DNA of 64,000 nt, from assembly GCF_041321155.1 (NCBI RefSeq), contig NZ_JBGGWB010000001.1, positions 806,001-870,000 on the forward strand, in the 5' to 3' direction. The DNA comes from Sphingomonas sp. IW22 (GTDB lineage: Bacteria > Pseudomonadota > Alphaproteobacteria > Sphingomonadales > Sphingomonadaceae). The notes under the pieces are model-generated. The model had not been told where the DNA came from. It saw nothing but the letters and a program-made list of their open reading frames with translations, and searched no databases. The translations under genes and the position numbers were made by a program. Of this stretch, positions 35,835 through 46,160 are shown in pieces. The stretch's first letter is position 1. The number at the start of each line of letters is the position of its first letter.

Positions 35835-36158
35835 TCAGGGCGCCTCAATCAACTGACGACGCGCTTCGACCGTCTGGTCCTCAAGCGCCTTGCGGACGGC
35901 GCCCTCGTCAACCTCGACATTGGCAGCGATCAGATCGCCGTACAGCTTGCGCACGACATCGTCGTCGCCGGTCTCCTCGAAATCGGCCTGCACGACCGCC
36001 TTTGCATAAGCCTCGGTTTCTTCGGGAGTCAGCTTCATCAGGCCAGCCGCCCATTGTCCGAGCAGTCGGTTGCGACGCGCGATCACGCGAAATGCAACTT
36101 CCTCGTCCCGCGCGAACTTCGCCTCGAACGCCCGCTCGCGATCCTCGAACATGGTCAT
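35835..36158 (-). CDS. DUF1476 protein (ATP synthase inhibitor zeta-subunit family)
   Basis: A 107-residue helical protein matching the DUF1476 family: MFEDRERAFEAKFARDEEVAFRVIARRN is the signature start, and LLGQWAAGLMKLTPEETEAYAKAVVQADFEE follows. In Paracoccus the family member (zeta) inhibits F1-ATPase through its N terminus. Here the function is by family only. It is co-oriented with bolA and grxD with a 3-bp gap. Confidence 0.9.
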   Translation of the reverse strand: MTMFEDRERAFEAKFARDEEVAFRVIARRNRLLGQWAAGLMKLTPEETEAYAKAVVQADFEETGDDDVVRKLYGDLIAANVEVDEGAVRKALEDQTVEARRQLIEAP

Positions 36159-36238
36159 CTGGTCCCGATCCCCTTCGTCTATATTCCGTGGCGAGGGAGA
36201 TAGGGGGGCAGTTGCGCGCGCGCAACGGGCGTCGCGGT

Positions 36239-37237
36239 TCAGTCGATTTCGACCACGACCTTTCCGACCACTTCGCGTGTCGTCAGCGCGGCAATCGCGT
36301 CACCGCCCTTGGCCAACGGATACCGGCGGGTGACGCGCGGGGCGATACGGCCGGCGGACCATAGTTCGAACAATCGCGCCACATGCGCTGCATTCGCCGC
36401 CGGGTCGCGCGCGGCAAAGGCGCCCCAGAACACCCCGCACACGTCACAGCTTTTCAGAAGCGTCAGGTTGAGCGGCAGTCGCGGGATACCGGCGGGAAAG
36501 CCGACGACCAGGTAACGACCCTCCCACCCGATCGCGCGCAGGGCTGGTTCGGCATAGTCGCCGCCCACCGGGTCATAGATGACATCGGCACCGCGCGGTC
36601 CCACCGCAGCCTTGAACTGTTCGGTCAGCGCACGCGCACCATCCTTGTCGAACGGGCCGCGTGGATAGATGATGACGTCATCGGCACCCGCATCGCGCGC
36701 CGCTGCCGCTTTCTCCCCTGACGAAACCGCGCCGATCACGCGCGCGCCCATCGCCTTGCCCAGTTCGATGGCGGCCAGCCCCACACCGCCCGCCGCGCCG
36801 AGCACCAGCAATGTCTGCCCGGCTGACAGACGCCCACGATCGGCCAGCGCATGGATGGTGGTGGCATAGGTGAGCAGCAGCGCCGCGCCATCGGCAAAGT
36901 CGCGCTCGTCCGGCAGACGATTCAGCCGCGCGGCATCGACCGCTACCCGCTCCGCCAGCCCGCCATGCCCGATGACGGCGATGACCCGGTCGCCGACTGT
37001 CCAGCCTTCGACACCATCGCCCACGGCGTCGATCACGCCCGCAATCTCGCCGCCGGGCGAAAAGGGGCGCGGCGGTTTGAACTGATACCGGTCCTCGATG
37101 ATCAGGACGTCGGGATAATTGATCGCACAGGCCCGAACCGCCACGATCACCTGCCCCGCACCCGGCGACGGATCGGGCAGGTCGGCCAGTTCCAGAGTTT
37201 CAGGTCCGCCCGGCGCCCTCGACAGCAATGCCTTCAT
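36239..37237 (-). CDS. NADPH:quinone oxidoreductase family (MDR) protein
   Basis: A 332-residue zinc-free medium-chain reductase. The N domain has [29 protein letters not shown] and the NADPH-binding fold [23 protein letters not shown] (about 135-157). The C-terminal part ends in [30 protein letters not shown]. It probably reduces quinones or alpha,beta-unsaturated acyl compounds. The conserved start [16 protein letters not shown] means its first codons overlap the last 38 bp of leuD in another frame. Confidence 0.9.
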   Translation of the reverse strand: MKALLSRAPGGPETLELADLPDPSPGAGQVIVAVRACAINYPDVLIIEDRYQFKPPRPFSPGGEIAGVIDAVGDGVEGWTVGDRVIAVIGHGGLAERVAVDAARLNRLPDERDFADGAALLLTYATTIHALADRGRLSAGQTLLVLGAAGGVGLAAIELGKAMGARVIGAVSSGEKAAAARDAGADDVIIYPRGPFDKDGARALTEQFKAAVGPRGADVIYDPVGGDYAEPALRAIGWEGRYLVVGFPAGIPRLPLNLTLLKSCDVCGVFWGAFAARDPAANAAHVARLFELWSAGRIAPRVTRRYPLAKGGDAIAALTTREVVGKVVVEID

Positions 37238-37832
37238 TCCGGCTTCCTCCCGCGATCCACGGGCGGCTCTGTTCAACGGCCGCCTCGAAATTCGAAATTG
37301 CGGTATCTTTTGCCAGCGTGATGCCGATTTCGTCCAGCCCTTCCATCAGGCACTGTCGGCGAAACGCGTCCATGTCGAACGGGAAGCGATCCTGAAACGG
37401 CGTGGTGACCGTCATGTTCTCAAGATCAACGCTGATCGCCACGCCCTGACGCGCGACTTCCACCAACCGGTCGATCGCTTCCTGTGGCAGGACGACGGGC
37501 ACGATCCCGTTCTTGATCGCATTACCCGAAAAAATGTCGGAATAGCTGGGCGCGACGATCGCACGCACGCCCATGTCGTCCAGCGCCCAGGCGGCGTGTT
37601 CGCGGCTGGACCCGCACCCGAAATTCTCTCCGGCGATCAGGATCGGGCTGCCCGCATAATCGGGGTCGTCGAAGATATTGCCCGGTTCCCGCCGCAACGC
37701 TTCGAACGCGCCCTTGCCCAGGCCTTCGCGAGTCACGGTTTTCAGCCAATGGGCCGGAATGATGATGTCGGTGTCGATATTCTTGGCGCCAAACGGATAG
37801 GCGCGGCCCTCGACACGGGTTACGGCTCGCAT
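37200..37832 (-). CDS. leuD: 3-isopropylmalate dehydratase small subunit (LeuD)
   Basis: With LeuC, isomerises 2-isopropylmalate to 3-isopropylmalate in leucine synthesis. The 210-residue protein has [16 protein letters not shown] (about 18-33) and the swivelling-domain motif [17 protein letters not shown] (about 70-86). [20 protein letters not shown] and [22 protein letters not shown] near the C terminus follow. The ATG at 37832 is the family start. LeuC is 226 bp upstream with a 38-codon frame between; the 3' end overlaps the quinone reductase gene. Confidence 0.97.
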   Translation of the reverse strand: MRAVTRVEGRAYPFGAKNIDTDIIIPAHWLKTVTREGLGKGAFEALRREPGNIFDDPDYAGSPILIAGENFGCGSSREHAAWALDDMGVRAIVAPSYSDIFSGNAIKNGIVPVVLPQEAIDRLVEVARQGVAISVDLENMTVTTPFQDRFPFDMDAFRRQCLMEGLDEIGITLAKDTAISNFEAAVEQSRPWIAGGSRNEGIAVEGAGRT

Positions 37833-37908
37833 GCTCAAACTCCCCAGCCGGATGAACGGATGATCGCGCGCGGAAACGACGCCCCCCGCCCCCGCCGGGC
37901 AGCGAAGG

Positions 37909-38025
37909 TCAGCGCGTGGCGGCAACCGGGGCCGCGTCGGCGCGCGGCGCGGCCGATACGGCATAGGCGGCGGCAAGACCGCTCAGGACTGTGCCGGTCA
38001 CCAGCAAAATCATCACTCGACGCAT
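37909..38025 (-). CDS. Small exported/membrane peptide gene between leuC and leuD
   Basis: A 38-residue frame: [23 protein letters not shown] begins a signal-like hydrophobic segment, followed by [15 protein letters not shown]. The ATG at 38025 is preceded by GGGGAGGGTCGATTTA, a good ribosome site. It is of a size usually left out of gene calls. It lies in the leu gene order but its membrane character argues against a catalytic role there. Unrecognised. Confidence 0.5.
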   Translation of the reverse strand: MRRVMILLVTGTVLSGLAAAYAVSAAPRADAAPVAATR

Positions 38026-38058
38026 TAAATCGACCCTCCCCAGGGATTTGCCCGGTCG

Positions 38059-39498
38059 TCATTCGCCCGCCACCAATTCGCGCACGTCGGTCAGCCGCCC
38101 CGTCACCGCTGCCGCCGCCGCCATTGCGGGCGATACCAGATGCGTTCGCGCACCCGGTCCCTGCCGTCCTACAAAATTGCGATTCGAAGTGGAAGCGCAT
38201 CTCTCGCCCGCGGGCACCTTGTCGGGGTTCATCGCCAGACACATCGAACAGCCCGGTTCGCGCCATTCGAAACCCGCTTCGGTAAAGATGCGGTCCAACC
38301 CCTCCGCCTCGGCCTGCCGCTTGACCAGGCCGGAGCCGGGCACGATCAGCGCCTGACGGATGCGGTCGGCCACGCGGCGGCCCCGCACCACGGCGGCGGC
38401 GGCGCGCAGATCCTCGATCCGGCTGTTGGTGCAGCTGCCGATGAACACATGCTCGATGGCGACATCCTGCATCCGTGTACCGGGCGTCAGGCCCATATAG
38501 TCCAGCGACTTGCGCGCCGCAGCCTGTTTCGACGGGTCGGCAAAGCTTTCGGGTTCGGGCACCACGCCGGTGATCGGCACCACATCCTCAGGGCTGGTGC
38601 CCCAGGTCAGCGACGGTGCGATTGCGCTGCCATCCAGCACCACGCGCTTGTCGTACACCGCACCCACATCGGTCGGCAGCGTCCGCCAATAGGCGACGGC
38701 GCGGTCCCAATCGTCACCCGTCGGGGCCATTGGCCGCCCCTTCAGATAGGCATAGGTCGTGTCGTCCGGCGCGATCAGCCCGGCGCGAGCGCCGCCCTCG
38801 ATCGACATGTTGCTGATGGTCAGCCGCCCTTCGACCGACAGCGCGCGAATGACCTCGCCCGTATATTCGATGACATGGCCGGTGCCGCCCGCCGCGCCGA
38901 TATGGCCGATTATCGCCAGCACCACGTCCTTGGCCGACACGCCAAAGCCCAGCGTGCCGTCGACGCGCACTTCCATCGTTTTCGATTGCTGGAGCAGCAG
39001 CGTCTGCGTCGCCAGCACATGCTCCACCTCGCTGGTGCCGATGCCGAACGCCAGCGCGCCCAAGGCGCCATGGGCAGAGGTGTGGCTGTCGCCGCAGACC
39101 AGCGTCGTGCCGGGCAGCGTAAAGCCCTGCTCCGGCCCGACGACATGGACGATGCCCTGTTCGGCGTCGGTCGCACCGATATAACGAATGCCGAAATCGG
39201 CGGTGTTGCGCTCCAACGCCTCAAGCTGCTGCGCGCTTTGCGGATCGGCAATGGGAAGGCGCCGTCCAGCGGCATCGACCCGCGCCGTCGTTGGCAGATT
39301 ATGGTCCGGCACCGCCAGCGTCAGCTCGGGGCGACGCACCTTCCGCCCGGCCGCGCGCAGCGCGCCAAAGGCTTGCGGACTGGTGACTTCATGCACCAGA
39401 TGCCGGTCGATATAGATGAGGCAGGTGCCGTCATCGCGCCGTTCGACGACGTGGTCGGCCCAGATCTTCTCGTAAAGCGTCAGGGGTTTGCTAGCCAT
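38059..39498 (-). CDS. leuC: 3-isopropylmalate dehydratase large subunit (LeuC)
   Basis: Aconitase-family Fe-S subunit of isopropylmalate isomerase. The 479-residue protein has [12 protein letters not shown] at the start, [16 protein letters not shown], and [29 protein letters not shown]. The three cluster cysteines lie in [13 protein letters not shown] (one) and [11 protein letters not shown] (two). The ATG at 39498 is preferred over the ORF start at 39531. The 38-codon gene and leuD follow on the same strand, likely one operon. Confidence 0.97.
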   Translation of the reverse strand: MASKPLTLYEKIWADHVVERRDDGTCLIYIDRHLVHEVTSPQAFGALRAAGRKVRRPELTLAVPDHNLPTTARVDAAGRRLPIADPQSAQQLEALERNTADFGIRYIGATDAEQGIVHVVGPEQGFTLPGTTLVCGDSHTSAHGALGALAFGIGTSEVEHVLATQTLLLQQSKTMEVRVDGTLGFGVSAKDVVLAIIGHIGAAGGTGHVIEYTGEVIRALSVEGRLTISNMSIEGGARAGLIAPDDTTYAYLKGRPMAPTGDDWDRAVAYWRTLPTDVGAVYDKRVVLDGSAIAPSLTWGTSPEDVVPITGVVPEPESFADPSKQAAARKSLDYMGLTPGTRMQDVAIEHVFIGSCTNSRIEDLRAAAAVVRGRRVADRIRQALIVPGSGLVKRQAEAEGLDRIFTEAGFEWREPGCSMCLAMNPDKVPAGERCASTSNRNFVGRQGPGARTHLVSPAMAAAAAVTGRLTDVRELVAGE

Positions 39499-39552
39499 GA
39501 TCCGCGCGCACTTAACCTTTTCGGTCGCCAACGCAACCCGCTGAGTAATTTT

Positions 39553-40509
39553 CTAACCCCGGATTTCCTTCGGCGATTGGTAATGCGCGTCATGGACGAA
39601 GGGCATTGGCCGGTCCTCCGCCAGCGCATTCAGGATGGCGGCAAAGTCGGTTTGACAGCGAAAGCCCAGCGCCCGCTCGATCGCGCCGGCGTCGTAAACA
39701 CGCCCGATCCGATCCGCCAGTTTCCAGCCGCGCGCCGCATATAGCGCCGCCGCCTGCGGAAAACGCCGCGCGATCACTGCGGCAGCATTCTGGCGCAGCG
39801 CACGCACATCGCGCCGGTCGAACGGCGTCGGCGCGCTGACGATATAGCTGCCGAACCCGATCTGCGGCGCGTTCTCCAGCGCGGCGAGGTGCGCGGCGGC
39901 GGCATCCCCCACCGTCAGGCGGCGGTGCAGGAACTCGTTCGCCTTCATATTCTCGCCCGACAGCGCGCGGTGCGTGTCGTCTTCTTCAGGAAAAAAGCGG
40001 GCGGTGCGAAGCACGATGCTCGCCAGCCCATGTTCGGCATGGAACAACCGGCAAAGCTGTTCGGCGGCCAGTTTGGTCACGCCATAGATGTTGCGCGGCG
40101 CGAGCGGCCCGAAATCCTCGTCCAGCCACGCCGCCTCTGCCCCCGCCTCGTCGCGAACGGCCTGTGAGATCATCAGAGAAGTCGTGGAGGTAAAGACGAA
40201 ACGATCATGCCCCGCCATCCGCGCCGCTTCCAGCAGGTTCAGCGTGCCCGTGACGTTCACATCGATGAACGCCTGTGTGTCATATCGCGCGATGTCGGGC
40301 TTATGCAGCGCGGCGGCATGGATCACCGCCTCGATCCCGCGATCGGCAAAGGCGCGGTAGATTGCCGTGCGGTCGGCCACGCTGCCGATGATCTGGGTCT
40401 CCGCGCCGGGGGCGATATCAAGGCCGGTGACAACATGCCCCGCACCACGCAGCATGGGGGCAAGGTGGCGGCCAAGCCACCCCGACGAACCGGTCAACAG
40501 GATACGCAT
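39553..40509 (-). CDS. NAD-dependent epimerase/dehydratase (extended SDR)
   Basis: A 318-residue extended short-chain dehydrogenase. The NAD site is LTGSSGWLGRHLAPML at the N terminus. VIHAAALHKPDIAR, FVFTSTTSL and a YGVTKLAAEQL active-site segment (YxxxK) follow. The C-terminal part has RAGRWGFRCQTDF-type features, read as GFRCQTDFAAILNAL. The substrate is probably a nucleotide sugar or similar, but nothing indicates which. Not clearly in an operon with leuC (54 bp gap, same strand). Confidence 0.82.
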   Translation of the reverse strand: MRILLTGSSGWLGRHLAPMLRGAGHVVTGLDIAPGAETQIIGSVADRTAIYRAFADRGIEAVIHAAALHKPDIARYDTQAFIDVNVTGTLNLLEAARMAGHDRFVFTSTTSLMISQAVRDEAGAEAAWLDEDFGPLAPRNIYGVTKLAAEQLCRLFHAEHGLASIVLRTARFFPEEDDTHRALSGENMKANEFLHRRLTVGDAAAAHLAALENAPQIGFGSYIVSAPTPFDRRDVRALRQNAAAVIARRFPQAAALYAARGWKLADRIGRVYDAGAIERALGFRCQTDFAAILNALAEDRPMPFVHDAHYQSPKEIRG

Positions 40510-40609
40510 GATGCGGCCCTAGGCGGATTATCCTGCTTTCGCAAAATGCTGCACTTGCGGGGACGGGCCGGAACGATAGAGTTCCGGGGCAAAAGGGGGA
40601 TTATTACCG

Positions 40610-42121
40610 ATGTCGCTTCGCTCGCTCGCCACCTGTCTGTGCGCCCTGGCGCTGACCGCGCCTGCCATGGCCCAGGAAAAGCCCGCTGACCCGGTCGCAG
40701 AGGCCCCGGCCATTCCGCCGCCCGTGGTGTCCGAAACGCGCCACAGCGGTACGTTCGGCGGCACACGCATCGCCTATCGCGCGATCGCGGGCGACACGTA
40801 TCTGAAGGACAAGGACGGCAAGCCGCTCGCCTCGATCACGTCCTACAGCTATATCAAGGAAGGGCAGGTCGACCCGAACCGCCCGGTCACGTTCCTTTGG
40901 AATGGAGGCCCCGGATCGGGTTCGCTGTGGCTGCAGATGGGCGCTTTCGGTCCCAAGCGCGTCGTGATCCCGTCGGACGCGCGCGACGATGGCGCCCCGC
41001 CCTATCCGATCATCGACAATGCCGAATCGCTGCTGGACGTAACCGACCTGGTGTTCATCGATCCCGTGGGCACGGGCTTCAGCCGCGCGCTGGGCAAGAC
41101 CGATCCCAAGGATTATTGGGGCGTGACCAAGGACGCAAAGTCGATGGCGCAGTTCATCCGGCTATGGCTGAACCAGCATGGCCGCTGGAACGCGCCCAAG
41201 TTCATCGGGGGCGAAAGCTATGGCACCACGCGTTCGGCGGCGGTAATCAAGGAGCTTGAGGGCAGCTATACCGATGTCTCGATCAACGGCATCATCCTGA
41301 TCTCCTCGATCCTCGATTTCAGCCAAGCGGCCGACACGCCGGGCAACGAACTGGGCTATGTTACCAACCTGCCATCGATGGCGGCGACGGCCTGGTATCA
41401 TGACAAGGTGGCGGACAAGCCAGCCACGGTCGAGGCATTTGTGAACGAAGCGCGCGCCTTTGCCATCGGCCCCTATGCAGCGGCATTGCTAAAGGGCAAT
41501 TCGCTTACCGATCAGGAACGCCAGTCGATCCTGCCGCAACTCTCGCGCTTTACCGGCGTCAGCCAGGCCTATCTGCGCAATGCCGATCTGCGCCTGTCGC
41601 CCGGCCGCTTTTACAAGGAGCTGCTGCGGGATCGCGGCGTGGTCATCGGGCGGCTGGATACGCGCTATACCGGCCGCGATTATGACAATGCCGGGGAGAC
41701 GCCCGACAACGACCCCAGCTTCTATGCGATCGACGGCGCCTATACCGCCGCGATGAACCAGTGGTCGCGTGAGGGGCTGAAATATTCGCCCGACCTGACC
41801 TATTCCTCGATCGGCGGGGTGCGCGACTGGGACTGGAACCTGGGCGAAGGGCCGCGCGGCGGATCGGGGTATCTGAATGTCGCGCCCTATATCGGCACGG
41901 CGCTGCGCGAAAACAGCGGGCTGCGCGTGTTTGTCGGCCAGGGTTATTATGACTTCGCCACGCCCTTTTTCGGCGCGGAATATTCGCTGAACCGCACCGG
42001 TATTCCAAATGACGGGCGGATCGCCTGGCATTATTACCACGCCGGCCACATGATGTATGTGCGCGAGGACGATCTGAAGAAATTGTCGTCGGACATTCGC
42101 GCTTTCATCCGCGCGCGCTGA
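40610..42121 (+). CDS. S10 family serine carboxypeptidase, exported
   Basis: A 503-residue secreted serine peptidase. A signal peptide ends TAPAMAQ at about residue 22. The fold is alpha/beta-hydrolase: VTFLWNGGPGSGSLWLQMG is the oxyanion region, the nucleophile is Ser in GGESYGTTRSAAV (about residue 204), and the Asp and His lie in QGYYDFATPFFGA and YYHAGHMMYV. It probably trims C-terminal residues from peptides in the periplasm. A cupin gene follows 32 bp later. The ribosome site before the ATG is weak (AAAAGGGGG 14 nt upstream). Confidence 0.93.
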   Translation: MSLRSLATCLCALALTAPAMAQEKPADPVAEAPAIPPPVVSETRHSGTFGGTRIAYRAIAGDTYLKDKDGKPLASITSYSYIKEGQVDPNRPVTFLWNGGPGSGSLWLQMGAFGPKRVVIPSDARDDGAPPYPIIDNAESLLDVTDLVFIDPVGTGFSRALGKTDPKDYWGVTKDAKSMAQFIRLWLNQHGRWNAPKFIGGESYGTTRSAAVIKELEGSYTDVSINGIILISSILDFSQAADTPGNELGYVTNLPSMAATAWYHDKVADKPATVEAFVNEARAFAIGPYAAALLKGNSLTDQERQSILPQLSRFTGVSQAYLRNADLRLSPGRFYKELLRDRGVVIGRLDTRYTGRDYDNAGETPDNDPSFYAIDGAYTAAMNQWSREGLKYSPDLTYSSIGGVRDWDWNLGEGPRGGSGYLNVAPYIGTALRENSGLRVFVGQGYYDFATPFFGAEYSLNRTGIPNDGRIAWHYYHAGHMMYVREDDLKKLSSDIRAFIRAR

Positions 42122-42153
42122 ACCGATCGGGCGGGTGGGTCGTTTGGACGGGC

Positions 42154-42654
42154 ATGGCGCCCTTTCAACGCATCCACCTGTCCCCCGGTGACGAGATACC
42201 GAACAACCCCCAGCATCCGGTCCGCCTGTATCGCGGGGCGGTCGACGATCCGGACCCGGCATCCGCCCTTGAAGCGCTGTTCGCCGCCAATGGCTGGCCG
42301 CCGCAATGGCGCGACGGGGTGTTCGATTACCACCACTATCATTCGACCGCGCATGAAGTACTGGGCTGCTATGCGGGTCAGGCGACGCTGATGATCGGCG
42401 GACCGGACGGCGAAGCAATCGACCTGTCGCGCGGCGACGTGGTGATGCTGCCAGCGGGCACCGGACATAAGCGCGTGTCGGCGAGCGCCGATTTCGCCAT
42501 CGTCGGCGCTTATCCGGCGGGACAGGACTGGGACATCGTGACCGATCCTGCCGACGACGCGATCCGGGCGCGCATCGCCGCCGTGCCCGTCCCCGAATGC
42601 GACCCGGTGACGGGCGCGGCGTTCAGCGGTCAGTCGGCCAGCGCGACCTCGTAA
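42154..42654 (+). CDS. Cupin-domain protein
   Basis: A 166-residue single-cupin protein. Cupin motif 1 is [25 protein letters not shown] (about residues 66-90), with His and Glu as likely metal ligands. Motif 2 is [18 protein letters not shown] (about residues 93-110), with the third His. It resembles the YjlB-like cupins of unknown function. ATG at 42154 after a GGGCATGG region. The 3' end overlaps the CoA-transferase gene by 25 bp on the other strand. Confidence 0.85.
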   Translation: MAPFQRIHLSPGDEIPNNPQHPVRLYRGAVDDPDPASALEALFAANGWPPQWRDGVFDYHHYHSTAHEVLGCYAGQATLMIGGPDGEAIDLSRGDVVMLPAGTGHKRVSASADFAIVGAYPAGQDWDIVTDPADDAIRARIAAVPVPECDPVTGAAFSGQSASATS

Positions 42655-43277
42655 CGGGCAGTCGTCTTCTCAGCGACTTCCTCCACCGTAACGCCGGGCG
42701 CCAGTTCGATCAGGCGGAACGGGCTGTCATGATCAGCGCGCTGGAACACCGCCAGATCGGTCACGATCATGTCGACGACGTTGCGGCCCGTCAGTGGCAG
42801 GGTGCATTCGGGAATGAATTTGGGGCTGCCGTCCTTGGCGACATGCTCCATCACCACGATGATCTTTTTGACGCCTGCGACCAAGTCCATGGCGCCGCCC
42901 ATGCCCTTGATCATTTTGCCGGGGATCATCCAGTTGGCGATGTCGCCATTTTCGGCCACTTCCATCGCGCCCAGCACGGTCAGGTCGATATGGCCGCCCC
43001 GGATCATCGCAAAGCTGTCGGACGAGCTGAAATAGGCCGAATGCGGCAATTCGCTGATCGTCTGCTTGCCCGCATTGATCAGGTCGGCATCCTCTTCCCC
43101 CTCAACCGGAAAGGGACCGATGCCCAGCATCCCGTTTTCGGATTGCAGCGTGACGGTCAGCCCGTCGGGGATATGGTTCGCCACCAGCGTCGGGATGCCG
43201 ATGCCCAGGTTCACATAAAAGCCATCGCGCAGTTCCGTGGCGGCGCGCGCGGCCATTTCGTCGCGGGTCCATGGCAT
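42630..43277 (-). CDS. scoB: 3-oxoacid CoA-transferase subunit B
   Basis: Half of succinyl-CoA:3-ketoacid CoA transferase, which activates acetoacetate or similar acids with succinyl-CoA. The 215-residue subunit has [15 protein letters not shown] and the catalytic Glu in [14 protein letters not shown] (about residue 49). [17 protein letters not shown] and TDLAVFQ follow. The ATG at 43277 overlaps the phosphatase stop by one base (TGATG). The expected neighbour scoA is 867 bp away, with the phosphatase gene in between. Confidence 0.95.
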   Translation of the reverse strand: MPWTRDEMAARAATELRDGFYVNLGIGIPTLVANHIPDGLTVTLQSENGMLGIGPFPVEGEEDADLINAGKQTISELPHSAYFSSSDSFAMIRGGHIDLTVLGAMEVAENGDIANWMIPGKMIKGMGGAMDLVAGVKKIIVVMEHVAKDGSPKFIPECTLPLTGRNVVDMIVTDLAVFQRADHDSPFRLIELAPGVTVEEVAEKTTARYEVALAD

Positions 43278-44139
43278 CAGTCGGTCTCCTCTGGCGTCCA
43301 GCGCGTGTTGGCCGGGAACAGGTCGTCGAACGTCGCGCCTTCCCAGGCGCCGTAAAGCGAATTGGGGATCATGAACCAGCCCGCGCCCCATTTTGCGCGG
43401 ATGGCAGGATTTTGCGCCAGCGCGCGGCGCGCCTGCACGGCCAGCCCCTTGTCGTTAAAGGCGTCGGCGAAATCGCCCAGATTGTCACCCGCCATCGCGA
43501 TGACGCAGTAACGCGCGGCGATCGCGGCGCGGCGCGGGTCCTTGGCCGAACCGGGCGCGACATCGCCCTTCAGGAACAAAGTCTGCCCCGAAACCGCGCC
43601 GTCGATGCCGACCGACGCCAGCGCCGCCGCCGTCTGTTCCGCATGGATGCGGTCACGGTTGGAATTGAAGATCACTGTCACGCCAGCCGCGCGAATCTTG
43701 CGGATCGCCTCGACAACGCCCGGCACCGGCTCGACATGGTTCGCGCCGCCCGCTTCCCACGCGCTCCAGCGGGCGGGGTCGAACGGCGGATCGCCGCGAC
43801 GGGCACTGTCGTAATTGGCGCCGCTGTTCAGCAGCACCGTTTCATCGACATCATAGACGACCGCGCGTGGGCCGGGACCGCACGGCGTCCAGCGCGGCGC
43901 GGCGGGGGTGGCACCATCGGCCAGCACCGCGCCCTCCACCGGGCCGCTTGCATGGGCGACGGCATAAGCGGCCATCGCGGCATGGGCCTGGGCAGACAGC
44001 ACCGCTGCCTCCCCCGACCCCAGCAGCCAGCGATATTGCCGCCCCGGCTGAGCGGGCGCACCGCGAGAGGTCTCGACCGGCGGCGTCGTGGCACAGGCTG
44101 ACAGCGCCAGTACCGCGACCCCCGCGACAAAGCGCATGG

Positions 44140-44143
<4 letters not shown>
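43277..44143 (-). CDS. HAD superfamily acid phosphatase, lipoprotein (e(P4)-like)
   Basis: A 288-residue outer-membrane-type phosphatase resembling the e(P4)/acid-phosphatase class C lipoproteins. The signal and lipobox LSAC are at about residues 14-17. Motif I is [19 protein letters not shown] with the DxDxT pair. [19 protein letters not shown] holds motif II, and MAGDNLGDF motif IV. Family members cleave nucleotide 5'-phosphates for uptake (NAD or NMN). Placement between scoA and scoB, with ATGA and TGATG overlaps at both ends, is unusual and means all three are translated together. Confidence 0.88.
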
Positions 44144-44847
<704 letters not shown>

Positions 44848-44953
44848 TGCGGGGCCTCCTGCTGTTTGTCGCGCCGGTGACTACAAAGCCCGCCGGGCGC
44901 GCGCAATCGCACAGATTGCCCGGCAGGCCGCCTTGCCTCTATCGTCGAGGGTG

Positions 44954-46108
44954 ATGACCGGAACCGACTCCCTGCCCGCCGCCCTGTCGCTTGCCCGGTC
45001 GGGCGATGTGGCGGGCGCCCGCACGATGCTGACCCGCCTTGCCGCCGCCACGCCCGGAGAGCCGGATCCATGCCTGTTGCTGGCCGCAGTCGAACAGCGT
45101 GCGGGCCATGTCGATGCCGAACGCGCCGCGCTGGTGCAGGCGCTGCAACGGTCGCCGCGCCACTTGCCAGGGCTGCTGGCCCGTGCCGCGCTGGAGCGGC
45201 GACTGGGGGAGGATCGCGCCGCCGTCCGTTTCTATCGCACCGCGCTCGCCGTCGCGGCGCAAACGACGCCGCCCCCGCAATTGCGCGCCGCGATCGAGGA
45301 TGCGACCCGATTTGTGGCCGAGGCCGGCACCCGCTTTGCCGCCACGCTGGAGGCAGCGATCGACAGTGCGGGGCTGAGCAAGGGAACGGTGCCGCCGCGC
45401 GTCCGCCAATCGGTGGAGATGCTGCTGGGGCGGCGTGAGCTGTATCTTCAGCAACCCTCGATGTTCTATTATCCGGGCCTGGCGCAGCGGGCCTTTTTCG
45501 AGCGTGACGAGTTCGAACGGTCCGAGGGAGTGGAGGCGGCGACCGGCGCGATCCAGGCCGAACTGGCGGCGCTGGTGCAGGATGGGCAAGCGTTCGCCCC
45601 TTATGTCCGCTCGATCCCCGATCAGCCCGCGCCCGCCAATCACCTGCTCGACAATCCCGATTGGGGCGCGGTCCATCTGTTCGAGGGCGGCTTGCCGCAC
45701 CCCGTCCATGCCACGCGCTGCCCCGCGACCATGGTGGCGCTGGCGCTGGCGCCGCAACCCGCCATCGGCACGCGCTCGCCGATGGCGCTGTTTTCGCGGT
45801 TGAAACCCGGCACGCACATCCGCCCGCATCACGGCGTGTTCAACACCCGGCTGATCTGTCATCTGCCACTGATCGTGCCGCCCGGCTGCGGCATCCGCGT
45901 CGGCGCCGACACGCGCGAATGGCGGGTGGGTTAGCTGACCATCTTCGACGACAGTTTCGAGCATGAAGCGTGGAATCGCGGCGACAGCGATCGGGTGGTG
46001 CTGTTGTTCGAAATCTGGCGCCCCGACATCGCGGCAGAGGAGCGCGCGGCGCTGACCGCCCTGCTGGGCGCGGTCGAGAAACACGGGATCGCCGCCGACG
46101 CGGGATAG
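44954..46108 (+). pseudogene. Aspartyl/asparaginyl beta-hydroxylase with internal TAG
   Basis: An Fe(II)/2-oxoglutarate oxygenase with an N-terminal TPR-like region (about residues 10-130) and a C-terminal AspH domain. PHHGVFNTRLICHLPL carries the first Fe-binding His. A TAG at 45932-45934 (codon 327) interrupts the frame after TREWRVG. The next codons in the same frame, LTIFDDSFEHEAWN, contain the second Fe ligand, and the frame runs 57 codons to TAG at 46106. A change of one base from GAG would restore it. The truncated product lacks the second His and should be inactive. Readthrough or a sequencing error are alternatives. Confidence 0.85.
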
Positions 46109-46160
46109 ATTGCGCCGCACCACCGGGTTAGGAAGGGGCAAACGGATTGGAGAGCGCCTG

